Shown here piece after piece: positions 1 to 8,592 of a DNA stretch of 57,218 nucleotides. A model generated the notes under the pieces. It had not been told where the DNA came from and ran no database searches. It saw only the letters and a list, made by a program, of their open reading frames with translations. A program made the translations under genes and the position numbers. Origin of the DNA: an uncultured Christensenellaceae bacterium (lineage in GTDB: Bacteria; Bacillota; Clostridia; Christensenellales; Pumilibacteraceae); assembly GCA_910587445.1 (NCBI GenBank), contig CAJULE010000015.1:1-57218 (forward strand), given 5' to 3'. Position 1 is the first letter of the stretch. Every line of letters starts with the position of its first letter.

Positions 1-107
1 CTCATTCACAAGTAATTTAACTATTTATCTGTCCAACTTTTGGGGTCCATAGCATAGAAGTCATGCCTTTTTGTTTGTTCACGTAAATACGGATTATTTG
101 CGCGCGC
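1..107. other. Left edge, no gene recognised
   Basis: No coding sequence is supported before the exonuclease stop codon at 108. Positions 31-50 (GTCCAACTTTTGGGGTCCAT) resemble sequences I associate with insertion-sequence ends in Firmicutes, but no transposase or second end is visible here. This is a weak impression only. Confidence 0.2.
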
Positions 108-1370
108 TCAATTCAAAATTTCCGCGAGTTCGCCGAGCGTCATGAGTTTCACCTTTTTCGACTGCGCCAGACGATTGTACATTACGACCTTGCGATCGCT
201 TTCGTCATCGAGCCTTTCGGGAGCGTCTACGACGAAGGTAACGCGATTTTCCGGCACGAAACAAATTCTCGCACCCGAGGCAAAGAGTCTCGACGCTATA
301 TCCCCGAACTCATAACGCCGCTCGATCTCCCTTGCAAAGCAGTATGTCGTACGCGCGCCGCGCACGTTGCTTTTCGGGCTTTTCGCCTTGAGATATTGTA
401 GATACGACAAGACTTCCCCGTTCTCGGTCGTGACCTTATTCGGAAAAAAGTCGAGCCCTTCTCTCACGCTTTCGGGCACGGAAAAGCGATCGACGAACAT
501 TCGCAGCGAGGTCATACGCGCGTCGGTAAAGTCGAGTTCGGAGGTCAATACGACGTCGGCATTTTTAGGTTCGCTCATTATCTTCCCGCCCTCTGCGACC
601 GTCCATTTGACGAGCGTATACAGGTTCTGACACGTGCGGAGCTTTGCGTCGACGAAAATTTTTACGCCCCTCGTTGCCCCTCCGCGATTCACACCCTCGC
701 GGCAGGCGTCTTGCACCGCATCGAAAACGGCGTTGAAATTATCGACGTGCGAGCGCGCCTTGTCGCTCATGCAATCGAGTTCGCACCGCCTCACAAGGCC
801 GCCGCGCACCTTGCCGACCTTTATGCCGAGACTTTCGACTTCGTCTATACTCACGCCCCTGTCCTTAAGCATTCTCTTGAGAACATAAAGGGTCGCCGCC
901 GCGTCCTCCGCCGGGTCATGCGCCTCGAATTCGTAACCGTAAGTCGCCGCAAGCGTGGCGAGTCCTATCTGCGAATATTCGCCGGCTATCGCCGAACGCA
1001 CGACGTTTGTGTCGAGATAGTCGAAGTCAGGGCACTTAAGTCCGTAATGATCGCAAGCCGTAGTGAGCATTTTCACATCGTTGTCTATGGCGTGCCCTAT
1101 GACGAGCGTGTCGTCGTCAATGAGCTCGAAAAGCTTCGAAGCGCACCCGTCGAACTTTGCAAGCGGCTTTAAATCGGAATACTTGAAAGGGAACTTAAGC
1201 TCGTGTCCTATAAGCTTGTGACGAGTGCCGGGATTGACCTTTATGTCGAGCCGACTTTTTTCGTCGAGACTTTTGTCCGCGCAGATTGCGCCTATCCAGC
1301 ATATCGACCAATAGCGCATGGAGTTGTACATCTCGAAATCGAGAGAAAGAATTTTGCCGTAATTTTTCAT
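108..1370 (-). CDS. DnaQ-like 3'-5' exonuclease with possible BRCT domain
   Basis: This is a 420-residue protein whose N-terminal half is a DEDDh exonuclease of the DNA polymerase III epsilon fold. Motif I is LSLDFEM (D11, E13), motif II lies in the GHAIDND stretch, and motif III is HDPAEDAAAT. Such enzymes remove nucleotides from 3' ends during proofreading, repair or RNA turnover. The C-terminal half (roughly residues 230-290) resembles a BRCT domain by its hydrophobic pattern and conserved GG, as in epsilon-like exonucleases of Firmicutes; this is a weaker call. The start at 1370 is preferred over an in-frame ATG at 1403, because it has AGGTGA 4 nt upstream and begins 8 nt after the hisF stop. 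It is the last gene of a hisH-hisF-exonuclease operon. The substrate is unknown. Confidence 0.75.
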   Translation of the reverse strand: MKNYGKILSLDFEMYNSMRYWSICWIGAICADKSLDEKSRLDIKVNPGTRHKLIGHELKFPFKYSDLKPLAKFDGCASKLFELIDDDTLVIGHAIDNDVKMLTTACDHYGLKCPDFDYLDTNVVRSAIAGEYSQIGLATLAATYGYEFEAHDPAEDAAATLYVLKRMLKDRGVSIDEVESLGIKVGKVRGGLVRRCELDCMSDKARSHVDNFNAVFDAVQDACREGVNRGGATRGVKIFVDAKLRTCQNLYTLVKWTVAEGGKIMSEPKNADVVLTSELDFTDARMTSLRMFVDRFSVPESVREGLDFFPNKVTTENGEVLSYLQYLKAKSPKSNVRGARTTYCFAREIERRYEFGDIASRLFASGARICFVPENRVTFVVDAPERLDDESDRKVVMYNRLAQSKKVKLMTLGELAEILN

Positions 1371-1378
1371 CCGCTCAC

Positions 1379-2134
1379 CTACAGTCTCACCGCTATGCCG
1401 CAACTCAAGAGATAGCGTTTCAGATCCCTCATATCGAGCTCGCGGTAGTGAAAAAGCGACGCCGCAAGCGCCGCGTCCGCGCCCGCCTCGAATGCCTCCT
1501 TGAAATGGACGGGCTTTCCCGCTCCGCCCGACGCTATGACGGGCACGTTCACGCGCGAGCAGACCTTTGCAAGGAGCTCAAGCCCGTAACCTGCCTTGGT
1601 CCCGTCGTTGTCGATGCCCGTAAGCAGTATCTCGCCCGCTCCCAGCCTTACGCCCTCTTCTATCCAACCGAGCGCGTCCATGCCCGTATCCGTGCGTCCG
1701 CCGTGAGTATAGACGGTGTAGCCGCCGTCATCGCGTCGCTTCGCGTCGACGGCAAGCACCACGCATTGCGAGCCGAAAATGCCGGAAAGCTCGCCTATAA
1801 GCGACGGATCCTTTACCGCCGCGCTGTTTACCGAAATCTTGTCCGCTCCCGCGCGAAGCAGACGTCTTGCGTCGTTTACGCTCCTTATGCCGCCGCCCAC
1901 GGTGAGCGGAACGAACACCGTACGCGCAACGCGCTCGACCATATCCGCGACGGTATCTGCGCTGTCGACCGTTGCCGTTATGTCGAGAAAAACTATTTCG
2001 TCCGCGCCGAGTTTTTCGTAAGCTACGGCATTGTCTACGGGGTCGCCCGCATCCGTGAGAGAGACGAAATTGACTCCCTTCACCACTCTGCCGTTCTTCA
2101 CGTCGAGACAGGGAATTATGCGTTTGGCGTTCAT
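1379..2134 (-). CDS. hisF: Imidazole glycerol phosphate synthase, cyclase subunit HisF
   Basis: HisF is the TIM-barrel cyclase that joins PRFAR and the ammonia delivered by HisH to give imidazole glycerol phosphate and AICAR, in histidine biosynthesis. The 251-residue protein starts RIIPCLDVKNGRVVKG, the standard HisF N-terminus with catalytic Asp (CLD). Later barrel strands VPLTVGGGIRS and PVIASGGAGKPVHF bind phosphate. The start at 2134 is chosen because homology begins there; a longer reading frame to 2293 only adds Arg-rich shadow sequence. Its ATG overlaps the hisH stop by 4 nt (ATGA), so the two subunits are probably translationally coupled. Other his genes are not in the window. Confidence 0.96.
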   Translation of the reverse strand: MNAKRIIPCLDVKNGRVVKGVNFVSLTDAGDPVDNAVAYEKLGADEIVFLDITATVDSADTVADMVERVARTVFVPLTVGGGIRSVNDARRLLRAGADKISVNSAAVKDPSLIGELSGIFGSQCVVLAVDAKRRDDGGYTVYTHGGRTDTGMDALGWIEEGVRLGAGEILLTGIDNDGTKAGYGLELLAKVCSRVNVPVIASGGAGKPVHFKEAFEAGADAALAASLFHYRELDMRDLKRYLLSCGIAVRL

Positions 2135-2733
2135 CTTCCGTCCTCCCCGAGCAGCTTGTCGAGAAGTTCGAGCCCGTCCGCCGAGCTCTTTTCGGGATGG
2201 AACTGGCAGGCGCGCACGTTGCCCTTTTCCACAGCCGCCACGAACTTCCCGTCGTAATCGGCAAATGCGGCGACGTCGCTTTCGTCCTCGCATACGGCGG
2301 CAAAGCCGTGCACGAAATACATATATTTGTTTTCGAAGCCCTCAAACGCCCCCTTACATTTTTCGAGGGTGGTCCAGCCTATGTGCGGAATTTTTTTCGT
2401 CCTTACGGGCAAACGCTTGACTTCTCCCTTCAAAAACCCGAGTCCGCGCTCACCCTCGCTTTCCTCGCTCCTTTCAAGCAGCAGCTGAAGTCCGAGACAT
2501 ATGCCGAGCGTAGGTCTGTCCGCCGCCATTCTGTTTGCGAGCGCAGTATCGAGCCCTCTCTCTCTCAAAGAACGCATTGCCGCGCCGAACGCGCCTACGC
2601 CGGGAAGAAGCACGAAATCCGCCCTTTCTATTTCTTTGGGGTCACGGGAAAGGCGCGCGCTCCTTCCGAGAGCGGAAAGCGCGTTCATTACGGAATGAAT
2701 ATTGCCTGCGTCATAGTCTACAACCGAAATCAT
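2131..2733 (-). CDS. hisH: Imidazole glycerol phosphate synthase, glutaminase subunit HisH
   Basis: HisH is the class I glutamine amidotransferase that hydrolyses glutamine and channels ammonia to HisF. The 200-residue protein has the oxyanion-strand region LLPGVGAFGAAM, the nucleophile Cys in GICLGLQLL and the His-Glu pair in QFHPEKS, so the triad is complete. It is first in the hisH-hisF-exonuclease operon and diverges from lgt. No Shine-Dalgarno sequence precedes the ATG at 2733. A good sigma-70-type promoter sits so close that the first transcribed base should be the A of the start codon, so the message is probably leaderless. Confidence 0.96.
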   Translation of the reverse strand: MISVVDYDAGNIHSVMNALSALGRSARLSRDPKEIERADFVLLPGVGAFGAAMRSLRERGLDTALANRMAADRPTLGICLGLQLLLERSEESEGERGLGFLKGEVKRLPVRTKKIPHIGWTTLEKCKGAFEGFENKYMYFVHGFAAVCEDESDVAAFADYDGKFVAAVEKGNVRACQFHPEKSSADGLELLDKLLGEDGR

Positions 2734-2739
2734 ATATTT

Positions 2740-2769
2740 ATTGTATCACATACAAAGACGCGCCGTCAA
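2740..2769 (-). promoter_or_regulatory. hisH promoter (leaderless geometry)
   Basis: On the minus strand there is TTGACG (2769-2764), an 18-nt spacer and TACAAT (2745-2740), followed by exactly 6 nt and then ATG at 2733. No ribosome binding site can fit between promoter and start codon. Confidence 0.7.
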
Positions 2770-2836
2770 TCGGTTGACGTGAATTTTCGCGCATGAGCCG
2801 CATTGTGTGAAATTTGTCCAAAGCTTTCGCAAAGCA

Positions 2837-2865
2837 TTGACTTTTCGCTCTCGGAGGTGTATTAT
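2837..2865 (+). promoter_or_regulatory. lgt promoter (leaderless geometry)
   Basis: TTGACT (2837-2842), a 17-nt spacer and TATTAT (2860-2865) are followed by 6 nt and ATG at 2872. A GGAGGTG at 2853-2859 lies inside the spacer. If this promoter is real, that motif is upstream of the transcript and cannot act as a ribosome binding site; if transcription starts further upstream, it could. Confidence 0.6.
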
Positions 2866-2871
2866 ATAGAT

Positions 2872-3843
2872 ATGTTTTCCACGATGATAATCCACAACGG
2901 CTATAACGAGCTTTTCAAGATAGGAGGCCTCACCGTCTATACTTACGGGCTTCTTATCGCCATAGGACTTATAGCCGCATTCGCGCTGTTCTTTTTTCTG
3001 TCGAAAAAGTTCAAGCTGAGCGACAAGTCTTTCGACTTTTATTCTCTGACCGTCATAATCTCCATAGTCGTCGGCTTTTTGTTCGGAAACCTGTTTCAGG
3101 CGATCTATGAGTGGATCGACAGCGGCTTTAAGCAGTTTGCGTTTAACGGTATGTCGTTTATGGGCGGACTTATCGGCGGCGTGGCGCTTTATATAATAAT
3201 CTCGGCTATATTCGCAAAAGGGCAAGCACGAAAGGACTTTTGGAAGGTCGCGAACATGATAGCTCCGTGCATTACGATAGCGCACGGCTTCGGAAGAATC
3301 GGCTGTCTGTTCGGACGCTGCTGTTACGGCGTGCCGAACGATTCTTTCCTTTCGGTCAAGTACGATAATTTCGCGCACCCCGTTCTTGCGACGCAGCTTC
3401 TCGAGGCGCTGTTCCTCTTCATACTTACGGGCGTGATCTTGTTTATGCTCCTGAAGTACAAGCGGCTCGACCTTTCCATGCTCGTATATCTGTACGGATA
3501 TGCGGTTTGGCGCTTTATCATAGAATTCTGGCGCGACGACGTGCGCGGCGCTTTCCTGATCCCCGGACTTTCGCCTTCTCAGTTCCAATCGTTGGTCATG
3601 GCGCTCATCGCAGGCGCGCTCACTCTGTATATCTACTATTTCAACAAAGTACCCTTCCGAGGCAAAGAACTTATAGGCCGCACCTATTACGACGTAGCTC
3701 TCGCGGAGATCGCCGAGGCGGAAAAAGCCGCGGCGGCAAAAAGCGCGGAATCGAAATCGGAAGTCGAAACCTTCGATAGCGACGAGGCTCAAAACGAGAG
3801 CGATAACACGGCAGTCTCCGAAGCGAGTGACGACGAAACATAA
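2872..3843 (+). CDS. lgt: Phosphatidylglycerol-prolipoprotein diacylglyceryl transferase Lgt
   Basis: Lgt moves diacylglycerol from phosphatidylglycerol to the lipobox cysteine of prolipoproteins, at the cytoplasmic membrane. The 323-residue protein has about seven membrane segments. It carries the Lgt signature HGFGRIGCLFGRCCYG (residues 138-153), the earlier motif NGMSFMGGLIGG, and the late RFIIEFWRDD. The last 40 residues are a hydrophilic Ala/Glu/Ser-rich tail not needed by the family. The start at 2872 fits the usual N-terminus; an upstream extension to 2803 is not convincing. Several lipoproteins encoded in this window would be its substrates. The next gene follows after 27 nt and may be cotranscribed. 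Confidence 0.95.
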   Translation: MFSTMIIHNGYNELFKIGGLTVYTYGLLIAIGLIAAFALFFFLSKKFKLSDKSFDFYSLTVIISIVVGFLFGNLFQAIYEWIDSGFKQFAFNGMSFMGGLIGGVALYIIISAIFAKGQARKDFWKVANMIAPCITIAHGFGRIGCLFGRCCYGVPNDSFLSVKYDNFAHPVLATQLLEALFLFILTGVILFMLLKYKRLDLSMLVYLYGYAVWRFIIEFWRDDVRGAFLIPGLSPSQFQSLVMALIAGALTLYIYYFNKVPFRGKELIGRTYYDVALAEIAEAEKAAAAKSAESKSEVETFDSDEAQNESDNTAVSEASDDET

Positions 3844-3870
3844 AATATTTTCATAAGACGGGAAACTAAA

Positions 3871-5055
3871 ATGAAAATCGCATACAACGACGGCATTAAG
3901 TTGGCGCTGTCCGACGGAACCCCCAATCTTCGGGACAGCGACTACATAACGAATTATTATGCGGTCACGCAGAAGAGCAACGACTCGCTTGAATGGAAAA
4001 CGAGCGGTTACGGCGCGGCTTTCCGCGGCGAAACGCACAGTGCGCGCGATCAAGAAAAAGTCGAAGCATACATAAATTCCGTGGCTTGCATTTCGGATAA
4101 CGAAGCTCTGTACAGCTTCAGCGTCAACAATATGTCCGGACTGTACAAAAAGAACTTTACACTCGAAAAGGACTCCGAAGCGCACGTGATACACTCGAAC
4201 ACGACGGAGTTTCTCGGAGTGGATTACAACGAGCAGACCGAAAGCGCCGTCGCCTCGATAAAGACGGACGCCGTGTGCGCCAACATTGCGCTCATAGACG
4301 TAAAAAGCGGAGACTACCGCGCGGTCACGGGCGGAGACAGCAAGGATTCCAATCCCTCCTATTCGGTCTTTAAGCCTAACACCGTGCTGTACGACACGAG
4401 CGGCGTGGGACGCGATTACGGCGGAAGCTTCGTTAAGTACGCGCCGGCAAAGATAGCCGCGCTCGATCTCGACGGCATGAATATTAAGGAGCTGTACGGC
4501 GACGACAAATATTCGTACGTCTGCCCCAAGGACGACAAGAGCGGCAATCTCTACTGTATACGCCGCCCCGTAAAGGAAAAGAAAAAGCGCAATATATTCA
4601 TAGACATTCTTCTCATTCCGTGGCGCATACTTCAGGCAATTTACTACTTTCTCGAAAGCTTCGTAATGCTGTTCACCGGCAAGACCTTCACCGAAAAGAC
4701 CGAAAATCCCACAAAGGGGCGCTCTCGCTCCTCGAGGCAGATAATCATCGACGGCAATCTCATAGAAGCCGACAAGGAATTCAAGCGCAACCAACGAAAC
4801 AAGGATAAGCTTGCGGGCTTCGTTCCCCTCTCCTGGCAGCTCGTGAAAATTACGAGCGAAGGCGTCGACGTAATAAAGAAAGGCATATCGTCCTTCGACA
4901 TAGAGGACGACGGCGCGATCGTCTGCGCGAACGGCAGACACGTCCTGCGCATAAAGGACGGCAAGACCGAAAAGACCGCAGACGGCTCCGCGATACTGAA
5001 GGTATCCGCTCTTAAAACTCACCCCGACGCCCTCTCCGGCGGAATATTCGGGTGA
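3871..5055 (+). CDS. Protein of unknown function with internal hydrophobic segment
   Basis: I do not recognise this 394-residue protein. Its first half has short beta-strand-like stretches with repeated phrases such as ALYSFSVNN and ANIALIDVKSGDYRAV, compatible with a beta-propeller-like fold, but no defined repeat could be assigned. There is no N-terminal signal peptide. A basic run (KEKKKRN) leads into one strongly hydrophobic segment around residues 237-268 (IDILLIPWRILQAIYYF...), followed by a basic linker and another strand-rich part. It follows lgt by 27 nt on the same strand and ends before an intrinsic terminator, so it is probably in an lgt operon. The link to lipoprotein processing is only positional. 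Confidence 0.6.
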   Translation: MKIAYNDGIKLALSDGTPNLRDSDYITNYYAVTQKSNDSLEWKTSGYGAAFRGETHSARDQEKVEAYINSVACISDNEALYSFSVNNMSGLYKKNFTLEKDSEAHVIHSNTTEFLGVDYNEQTESAVASIKTDAVCANIALIDVKSGDYRAVTGGDSKDSNPSYSVFKPNTVLYDTSGVGRDYGGSFVKYAPAKIAALDLDGMNIKELYGDDKYSYVCPKDDKSGNLYCIRRPVKEKKKRNIFIDILLIPWRILQAIYYFLESFVMLFTGKTFTEKTENPTKGRSRSSRQIIIDGNLIEADKEFKRNQRNKDKLAGFVPLSWQLVKITSEGVDVIKKGISSFDIEDDGAIVCANGRHVLRIKDGKTEKTADGSAILKVSALKTHPDALSGGIFG

Positions 5056-5129
5056 GAAGCAAGCGAGCAATTTCAACTATACGAAAAATGCCGCGTCAGT
5101 CATATGTATTTTTTCGCAGACAAACAAAC

Positions 5130-5170
5130 AGCGCACTATTTCATTTCAAGAATAGTGCGCTATATTTTTT
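5130..5170 (+). terminator. Intrinsic terminator of the lgt operon
   Basis: A perfect 11-bp stem, AGCGCACTATT (5130-5140) pairing with AATAGTGCGCT (5151-5161), has a 10-nt loop and is followed by ATATTTTTTTT on the plus strand. Confidence 0.9.
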
Positions 5171-5222
5171 TCAAATTCAGAGCGATAAATTGAAATTTAA
5201 CCGCAATAATCGAATAGCTTGT

Positions 5223-5780
5223 TTACGAAACATCCGCTGAATTTTCCGCATTATCGGATTTCTTTTTTCGAATGGGCAATTTATCATAAAAGAACAAGCA
5301 ATATATAATTACAGCACCAATATACAGTACGATTGCCGAGTAAAAAACACTCATTGATACAATATCCGTACTAACACTAATTTTCGAGCCATAGCTCACC
5401 GGCCAACTTAAAGGCTGCGCACCTACCTTGCTCAATCCTCCGATGTAAATCTCTACTTTTTCGCCTATAAGTTTACGTGCTTCTTCTTCCTCCCAATAAT
5501 CGCCACCGCCACGACCGCAATAACTTTCATATACTATGCCGTCTTCATCGACATAACGATACATGATATAATAGAGAGAACCATGTCCTCCGCCGGATTT
5601 ATGCTTTAATGCAACAATTTCGGCTTCAACTACGATGCCCTTATCTACTGTCGCCTGAAGCTCTTTACAATAAATATAATCCAACGTAGCCTTAACGGCG
5701 ATAAATCCGAATGTAGCAAGCACTATAATAGACAGAATTACCCCTTTCCAGCTTAACGCAGTTAATTTTTTATTTTTCAC
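5223..5780 (-). CDS. Small membrane protein, DUF3592-like
   Basis: This 185-residue protein has an N-terminal membrane helix (about residues 11-31), an extracytoplasmic strand-rich region containing VVEAEIVALKHKSGGGHGSLYYIMYRYVDEDG, and a C-terminal helix (about residues 148-172) with a basic tail. That layout matches DUF3592-type proteins, whose role is unknown. The start is taken as GTG at 5780, because GGAG lies 8 nt upstream; a TTG at 5798 is also open. The gene is visibly more A+T-rich than its neighbours and has its own A+T-rich upstream region, so it may be a recent arrival. It ends close to the convergent lgt-operon terminator. Confidence 0.6.
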   Translation of the reverse strand: MKNKKLTALSWKGVILSIIVLATFGFIAVKATLDYIYCKELQATVDKGIVVEAEIVALKHKSGGGHGSLYYIMYRYVDEDGIVYESYCGRGGGDYWEEEEARKLIGEKVEIYIGGLSKVGAQPLSWPVSYGSKISVSTDIVSMSVFYSAIVLYIGAVIIYCLFFYDKLPIRKKKSDNAENSADVS

Positions 5781-5908
5781 ATTTAATACTCCAAACAAAA
5801 ATTTATTATTATCTAACGTAATTTATTTTGAATGCCGCAATTCGGAAACCGCGGCAAATTTTATCGCACCCTTGCGCGTATTTACGGGGCTTTTATTCAT
5901 TGCAGACT

Positions 5909-6718
5909 CTACCCTATTACCGTCCTCGGGGCGGAGCCGGAAAGTATGTCGGAAATGTCGTACTTTGCCGACGCAATTATGACTTTCGTACCGCTCAAGA
6001 CGCAGGGCTTTATATACTCGAGCTTTGCCGACGCACCGTTCGAACCCATGCGCGAAGTGCCCCTGCAGCGCGATTTTGCCTCGTCTATGAGACTTATCGT
6101 CTCTTCCTTCGTCTTGCCGCAGATACTTTTTATGAGCGAGCCTTTGTCCCCGACGTCGTAAAAAATTCCGTCGAGCGTCGAGAGAATGAGAAGGGTCTTT
6201 GCCTCGACCATACAGGCGATCCGAGCCGCCGTCTCGTCGTTGTCGACCAGCTCGCACACGTCGCCCTTCGACTCCTTGAGCTTTTCTATCTCCATTTTGC
6301 GGTTCTCTTCCGCAGACACTGCGTCGTTGTAGTTTACGATGGGGATCGCGCCCTGCTCTGCCGAGCGCAATAACATATCGGCTATGTGGCGGCGCTTTGC
6401 GGGATCGTTGAAATGTCTGTGCTCGACGAGAAGTTGGCGCACCGAATACTTTTCGTCTATGAACATTCTATACGTCTGCATGAGAACGCTCTGTCCCTGC
6501 GCGGCGTAATCGGTCTTTATCTCGTCCTTATCGCCCGTAAGCTCTACGCCCGTGCGACGCATATAATCGAGCCTGCCTATTTCGGTCGCACCCGAAGTGA
6601 CCCAAACCATCCCCGGACGAAGCTGTCTTCCTATGCGCGCGAATTTGTTGTAATCTATGTCGCCGCGCTCTATGAGCGCCATCGAGCCTATTTTTCCGAC
6701 AAGCTCTATACCCGCCAT
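5909..6718 (-). CDS. Amino acid kinase family protein, glutamate 5-kinase-like
   Basis: The 269-residue protein belongs to the amino acid kinase superfamily and aligns best by eye with ProB. VWVTSGATEIGRL corresponds to the VVSSGAIAAG loop, YAAQGQSVLM to the QAxAAVGQxxLM helix, IPIVNYNDAVS to VPIxNENDxVA, and LLILSTLDGIFYD to the LLSDVDGLY nucleotide-site strand. ProB makes glutamyl-5-phosphate for proline synthesis, but here the conserved loop residues differ and there is no PUA domain or proA nearby, so the substrate is uncertain. The N-terminal glycine loop is also atypical (LVGKIGSMAL). The ATG at 6718 lies 1 nt beyond the hprK stop and has GGAGG upstream, so it is cotranscribed with hprK. 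Confidence 0.7.
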   Translation of the reverse strand: MAGIELVGKIGSMALIERGDIDYNKFARIGRQLRPGMVWVTSGATEIGRLDYMRRTGVELTGDKDEIKTDYAAQGQSVLMQTYRMFIDEKYSVRQLLVEHRHFNDPAKRRHIADMLLRSAEQGAIPIVNYNDAVSAEENRKMEIEKLKESKGDVCELVDNDETAARIACMVEAKTLLILSTLDGIFYDVGDKGSLIKSICGKTKEETISLIDEAKSRCRGTSRMGSNGASAKLEYIKPCVLSGTKVIIASAKYDISDILSGSAPRTVIG

Positions 6719-6719
6719 T

Positions 6720-7682
6720 TCAGTCCTCCTGCCATATATCGTTGTCGCTCGCAGACATCTGGCGACGCTCGAGCTCCTTGACTATATCGAAGCCCATGCC
6801 CTTTATGCGGTGGTTGCGCGCGGCAACCTCGAGAATGACCGCAAGGTTCCGACCCGACTTTACGGGAATTGTATAGCTGGGAATTTCTATGCCGAGGATG
6901 TCTTTCGTCGCCGTACTGCCGCCGAGACGGTCGTACTCCTTCTCCTCGTCCCAGCTCTCGAGATTTACGACCATATCTATTACCTTCGTGAGCTTGACCG
7001 CTCCCGCGCCGTAAAGCCTGCGTATATCGACTATGCCTATGCCGCGCACTTCCATCATATAGCGTATGAGTTCGGGCGACGACCCGACAAGCCTGTCGGA
7101 CACGCGTTTTATGCACACGGCGTCGTCGGCGACAAGACGGTGTCCGCGCTGGATAAGCTCGATCGCTGTTTCGCTCTTGCCGACGGACGATTTGCCCGTC
7201 ATGAGCACTCCCACGCCGTACAGATCGAGGAGAACCCCGTGCAAGACTATTCGCGGAGCAAGCAATTCGTTGAGATATATCGACAGCCCGTTTATTATCA
7301 TCGTCGAGCGCTGTTGACTGCGTAGCACCGTCTTGTCGTACTTCTCGGCACACGCAAGAATCTCCGAGCACGGCTCGAGACCGCTCGATATGACAAGACA
7401 GGGGAAGCTGTATGAAAACAGCTTTTCGAGCGCTTTCAGCCTTTCCCCGCTTTTAAGCTGCTTCAGATATGCGGTTTCCATTTCGCCTATTACCTGCACT
7501 CTGTCCTTGCCGAAATGCTCGTAATAACCGGAAAGCTGAAGCCCCGGACGATTTATGTTGAGCGTCGCCATGTGCACGGTCCCGCTTTTACACGAATGTA
7601 AGATTTCAAGCCCCAATTGCCTCGAAAACTCTTCGACGCTCACGTCCGTCTCGTTCTCTTCCAACTCGTTGTCGATATCCAT
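6720..7682 (-). CDS. hprK: HPr kinase/phosphorylase HprK
   Basis: HprK phosphorylates Ser46 of HPr using ATP and reverses the reaction with phosphate, setting carbon catabolite control in Firmicutes. The 320-residue protein has the N-terminal DRTGG-like domain (about residues 15-135). The kinase domain contains Walker A TGKSSVGKSETA (162-173), RGHRLVADDAV (179-189), and the HprK signature EVRGIGIVDIRRLYG (211-225). No essential residue appears to be missing. Its presence implies CcpA-type catabolite control, which bears on the sugar locus at 28-44 kb. The gene follows the Cof phosphatase by 29 nt and precedes the glutamate-5-kinase-like gene. Confidence 0.95.
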   Translation of the reverse strand: MDIDNELEENETDVSVEEFSRQLGLEILHSCKSGTVHMATLNINRPGLQLSGYYEHFGKDRVQVIGEMETAYLKQLKSGERLKALEKLFSYSFPCLVISSGLEPCSEILACAEKYDKTVLRSQQRSTMIINGLSIYLNELLAPRIVLHGVLLDLYGVGVLMTGKSSVGKSETAIELIQRGHRLVADDAVCIKRVSDRLVGSSPELIRYMMEVRGIGIVDIRRLYGAGAVKLTKVIDMVVNLESWDEEKEYDRLGGSTATKDILGIEIPSYTIPVKSGRNLAVILEVAARNHRIKGMGFDIVKELERRQMSASDNDIWQED

Positions 7683-7711
7683 TATTTCACCTCATATATC
7701 GGTCATGATTT

Positions 7712-8524
7712 TCATAAACAATACTTTTCTATGATCTGCGCCACGCCGTCTTCGTCGTTTGTCGGCGCGACGATGTCCGCAACTGCTTTAAGCTCGTCAC
7801 GCGCATTGCCCATTGCCACCCCGAGCCCTGCGGCTTCGAGCGCGGACTTATCGTTCATTTCGTCGCCGAAAGCAACCGTCTCGGAAATATCGACGCCCAA
7901 AAGCGCCGCCGCTTTTCTAAGTCCGTTGCCTTTTCCCGCAAGCGAGCTTATGCACTCGAAGAAGAACGGCCCCGAAGTGAACAGCTCCACTCCGCTCGGC
8001 GCCTGCTTTTTAAGCTCGCGGGCGAGCGTCACGTTCATTCCCTTTTCGGCGACCGCAAAGAGCTTTACGAAATCCGAATCGCTTTTCTCGATAAACTCCT
8101 TGACGCTTCCGACAAACTTCATTCCTACGCCCGTCATGTTCGTATAAAAGTCGCTGTACTCATTCGGCGAAGAACTGTAGATTTCGGTCGGCGTATAGAC
8201 ATGGTAGTAAAGCCCGAGCCTTTCGCACTCGCCCGCAAACCACAACGTCTTTTCCTTTCCGAGCGTTGTCGTCTCCAGAACTTTGCCCGTGAGACTGTCC
8301 TCTATTACCGAGCCCTGAAGTCCGAGAAGAGGTATATCTCTTTTTTCTAACCCTGCCGATACGAGGCGCGAGCGGAGCGAAATCGTATTGCGCCCGGACG
8401 ACAGAGTGAACACTCCGCCTCTTTTGAAATATTCGTCTATGACAGCGCGACTGTGCTCCGACACCGTATTATCCGAGCGGCAAAGCGTGCCGTCGAAATC
8501 GGAAACTATAAGTTTGTACTTCAT
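7712..8524 (-). CDS. Cof-type HAD-superfamily hydrolase
   Basis: This 270-residue protein is a HAD phosphatase of the Cof/type IIB group, acting on sugar phosphates or similar small phospho-compounds in the cytoplasm. Motif I is VSDFDGTL (nucleophile D9, acid/base D11), motif II is TLSSGRN, and motif IV is AFGDEMNDKSALEAAG. The long alpha/beta cap lies between motifs II and III. The start at 8524 is used because homology starts at MKYKLIVSDFDG; the open frame runs further upstream without support. There is no Shine-Dalgarno site, and a promoter ends 6 nt before the ATG, so the mRNA is probably leaderless. hprK follows and is probably cotranscribed. The substrate is unknown. Confidence 0.88.
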   Translation of the reverse strand: MKYKLIVSDFDGTLCRSDNTVSEHSRAVIDEYFKRGGVFTLSSGRNTISLRSRLVSAGLEKRDIPLLGLQGSVIEDSLTGKVLETTTLGKEKTLWFAGECERLGLYYHVYTPTEIYSSSPNEYSDFYTNMTGVGMKFVGSVKEFIEKSDSDFVKLFAVAEKGMNVTLARELKKQAPSGVELFTSGPFFFECISSLAGKGNGLRKAAALLGVDISETVAFGDEMNDKSALEAAGLGVAMGNARDELKAVADIVAPTNDEDGVAQIIEKYCL

Positions 8525-8530
8525 GGTTTC

Positions 8531-8559
8531 ATTATAATACAAAAACACGACAAAAGCAA
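8531..8559 (-). promoter_or_regulatory. Promoter of the Cof phosphatase-hprK operon (leaderless geometry)
   Basis: On the minus strand there is TTGCTT (8559-8554), a 17-nt spacer and TATAAT (8536-8531), then exactly 6 nt (GAAACC) and ATG at 8524. Confidence 0.7.
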
Positions 8560-8592
8560 GCCCAACGCATACTCTGCGGCGCACGTTTTTCT

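Noticed and set aside
1..107. End of an insertion sequence at the left edge
   Set aside because: Only a short resemblance; no transposase, no second inverted repeat and no target duplication can be seen.
2746..5076. 776-codon open frame on the minus strand opposite lgt and the next gene
   Set aside because: It lies wholly antisense to lgt, which is certain by its signature. Its translation is His/Arg/Tyr/Val-rich with no domain, a codon-bias shadow.
5823..5908. Terminator after the glutamate-5-kinase-like gene (TGCCGC/GCGGCA)
   Set aside because: The stem is only 6 bp with a 12-nt loop and no T-run follows on the minus strand.
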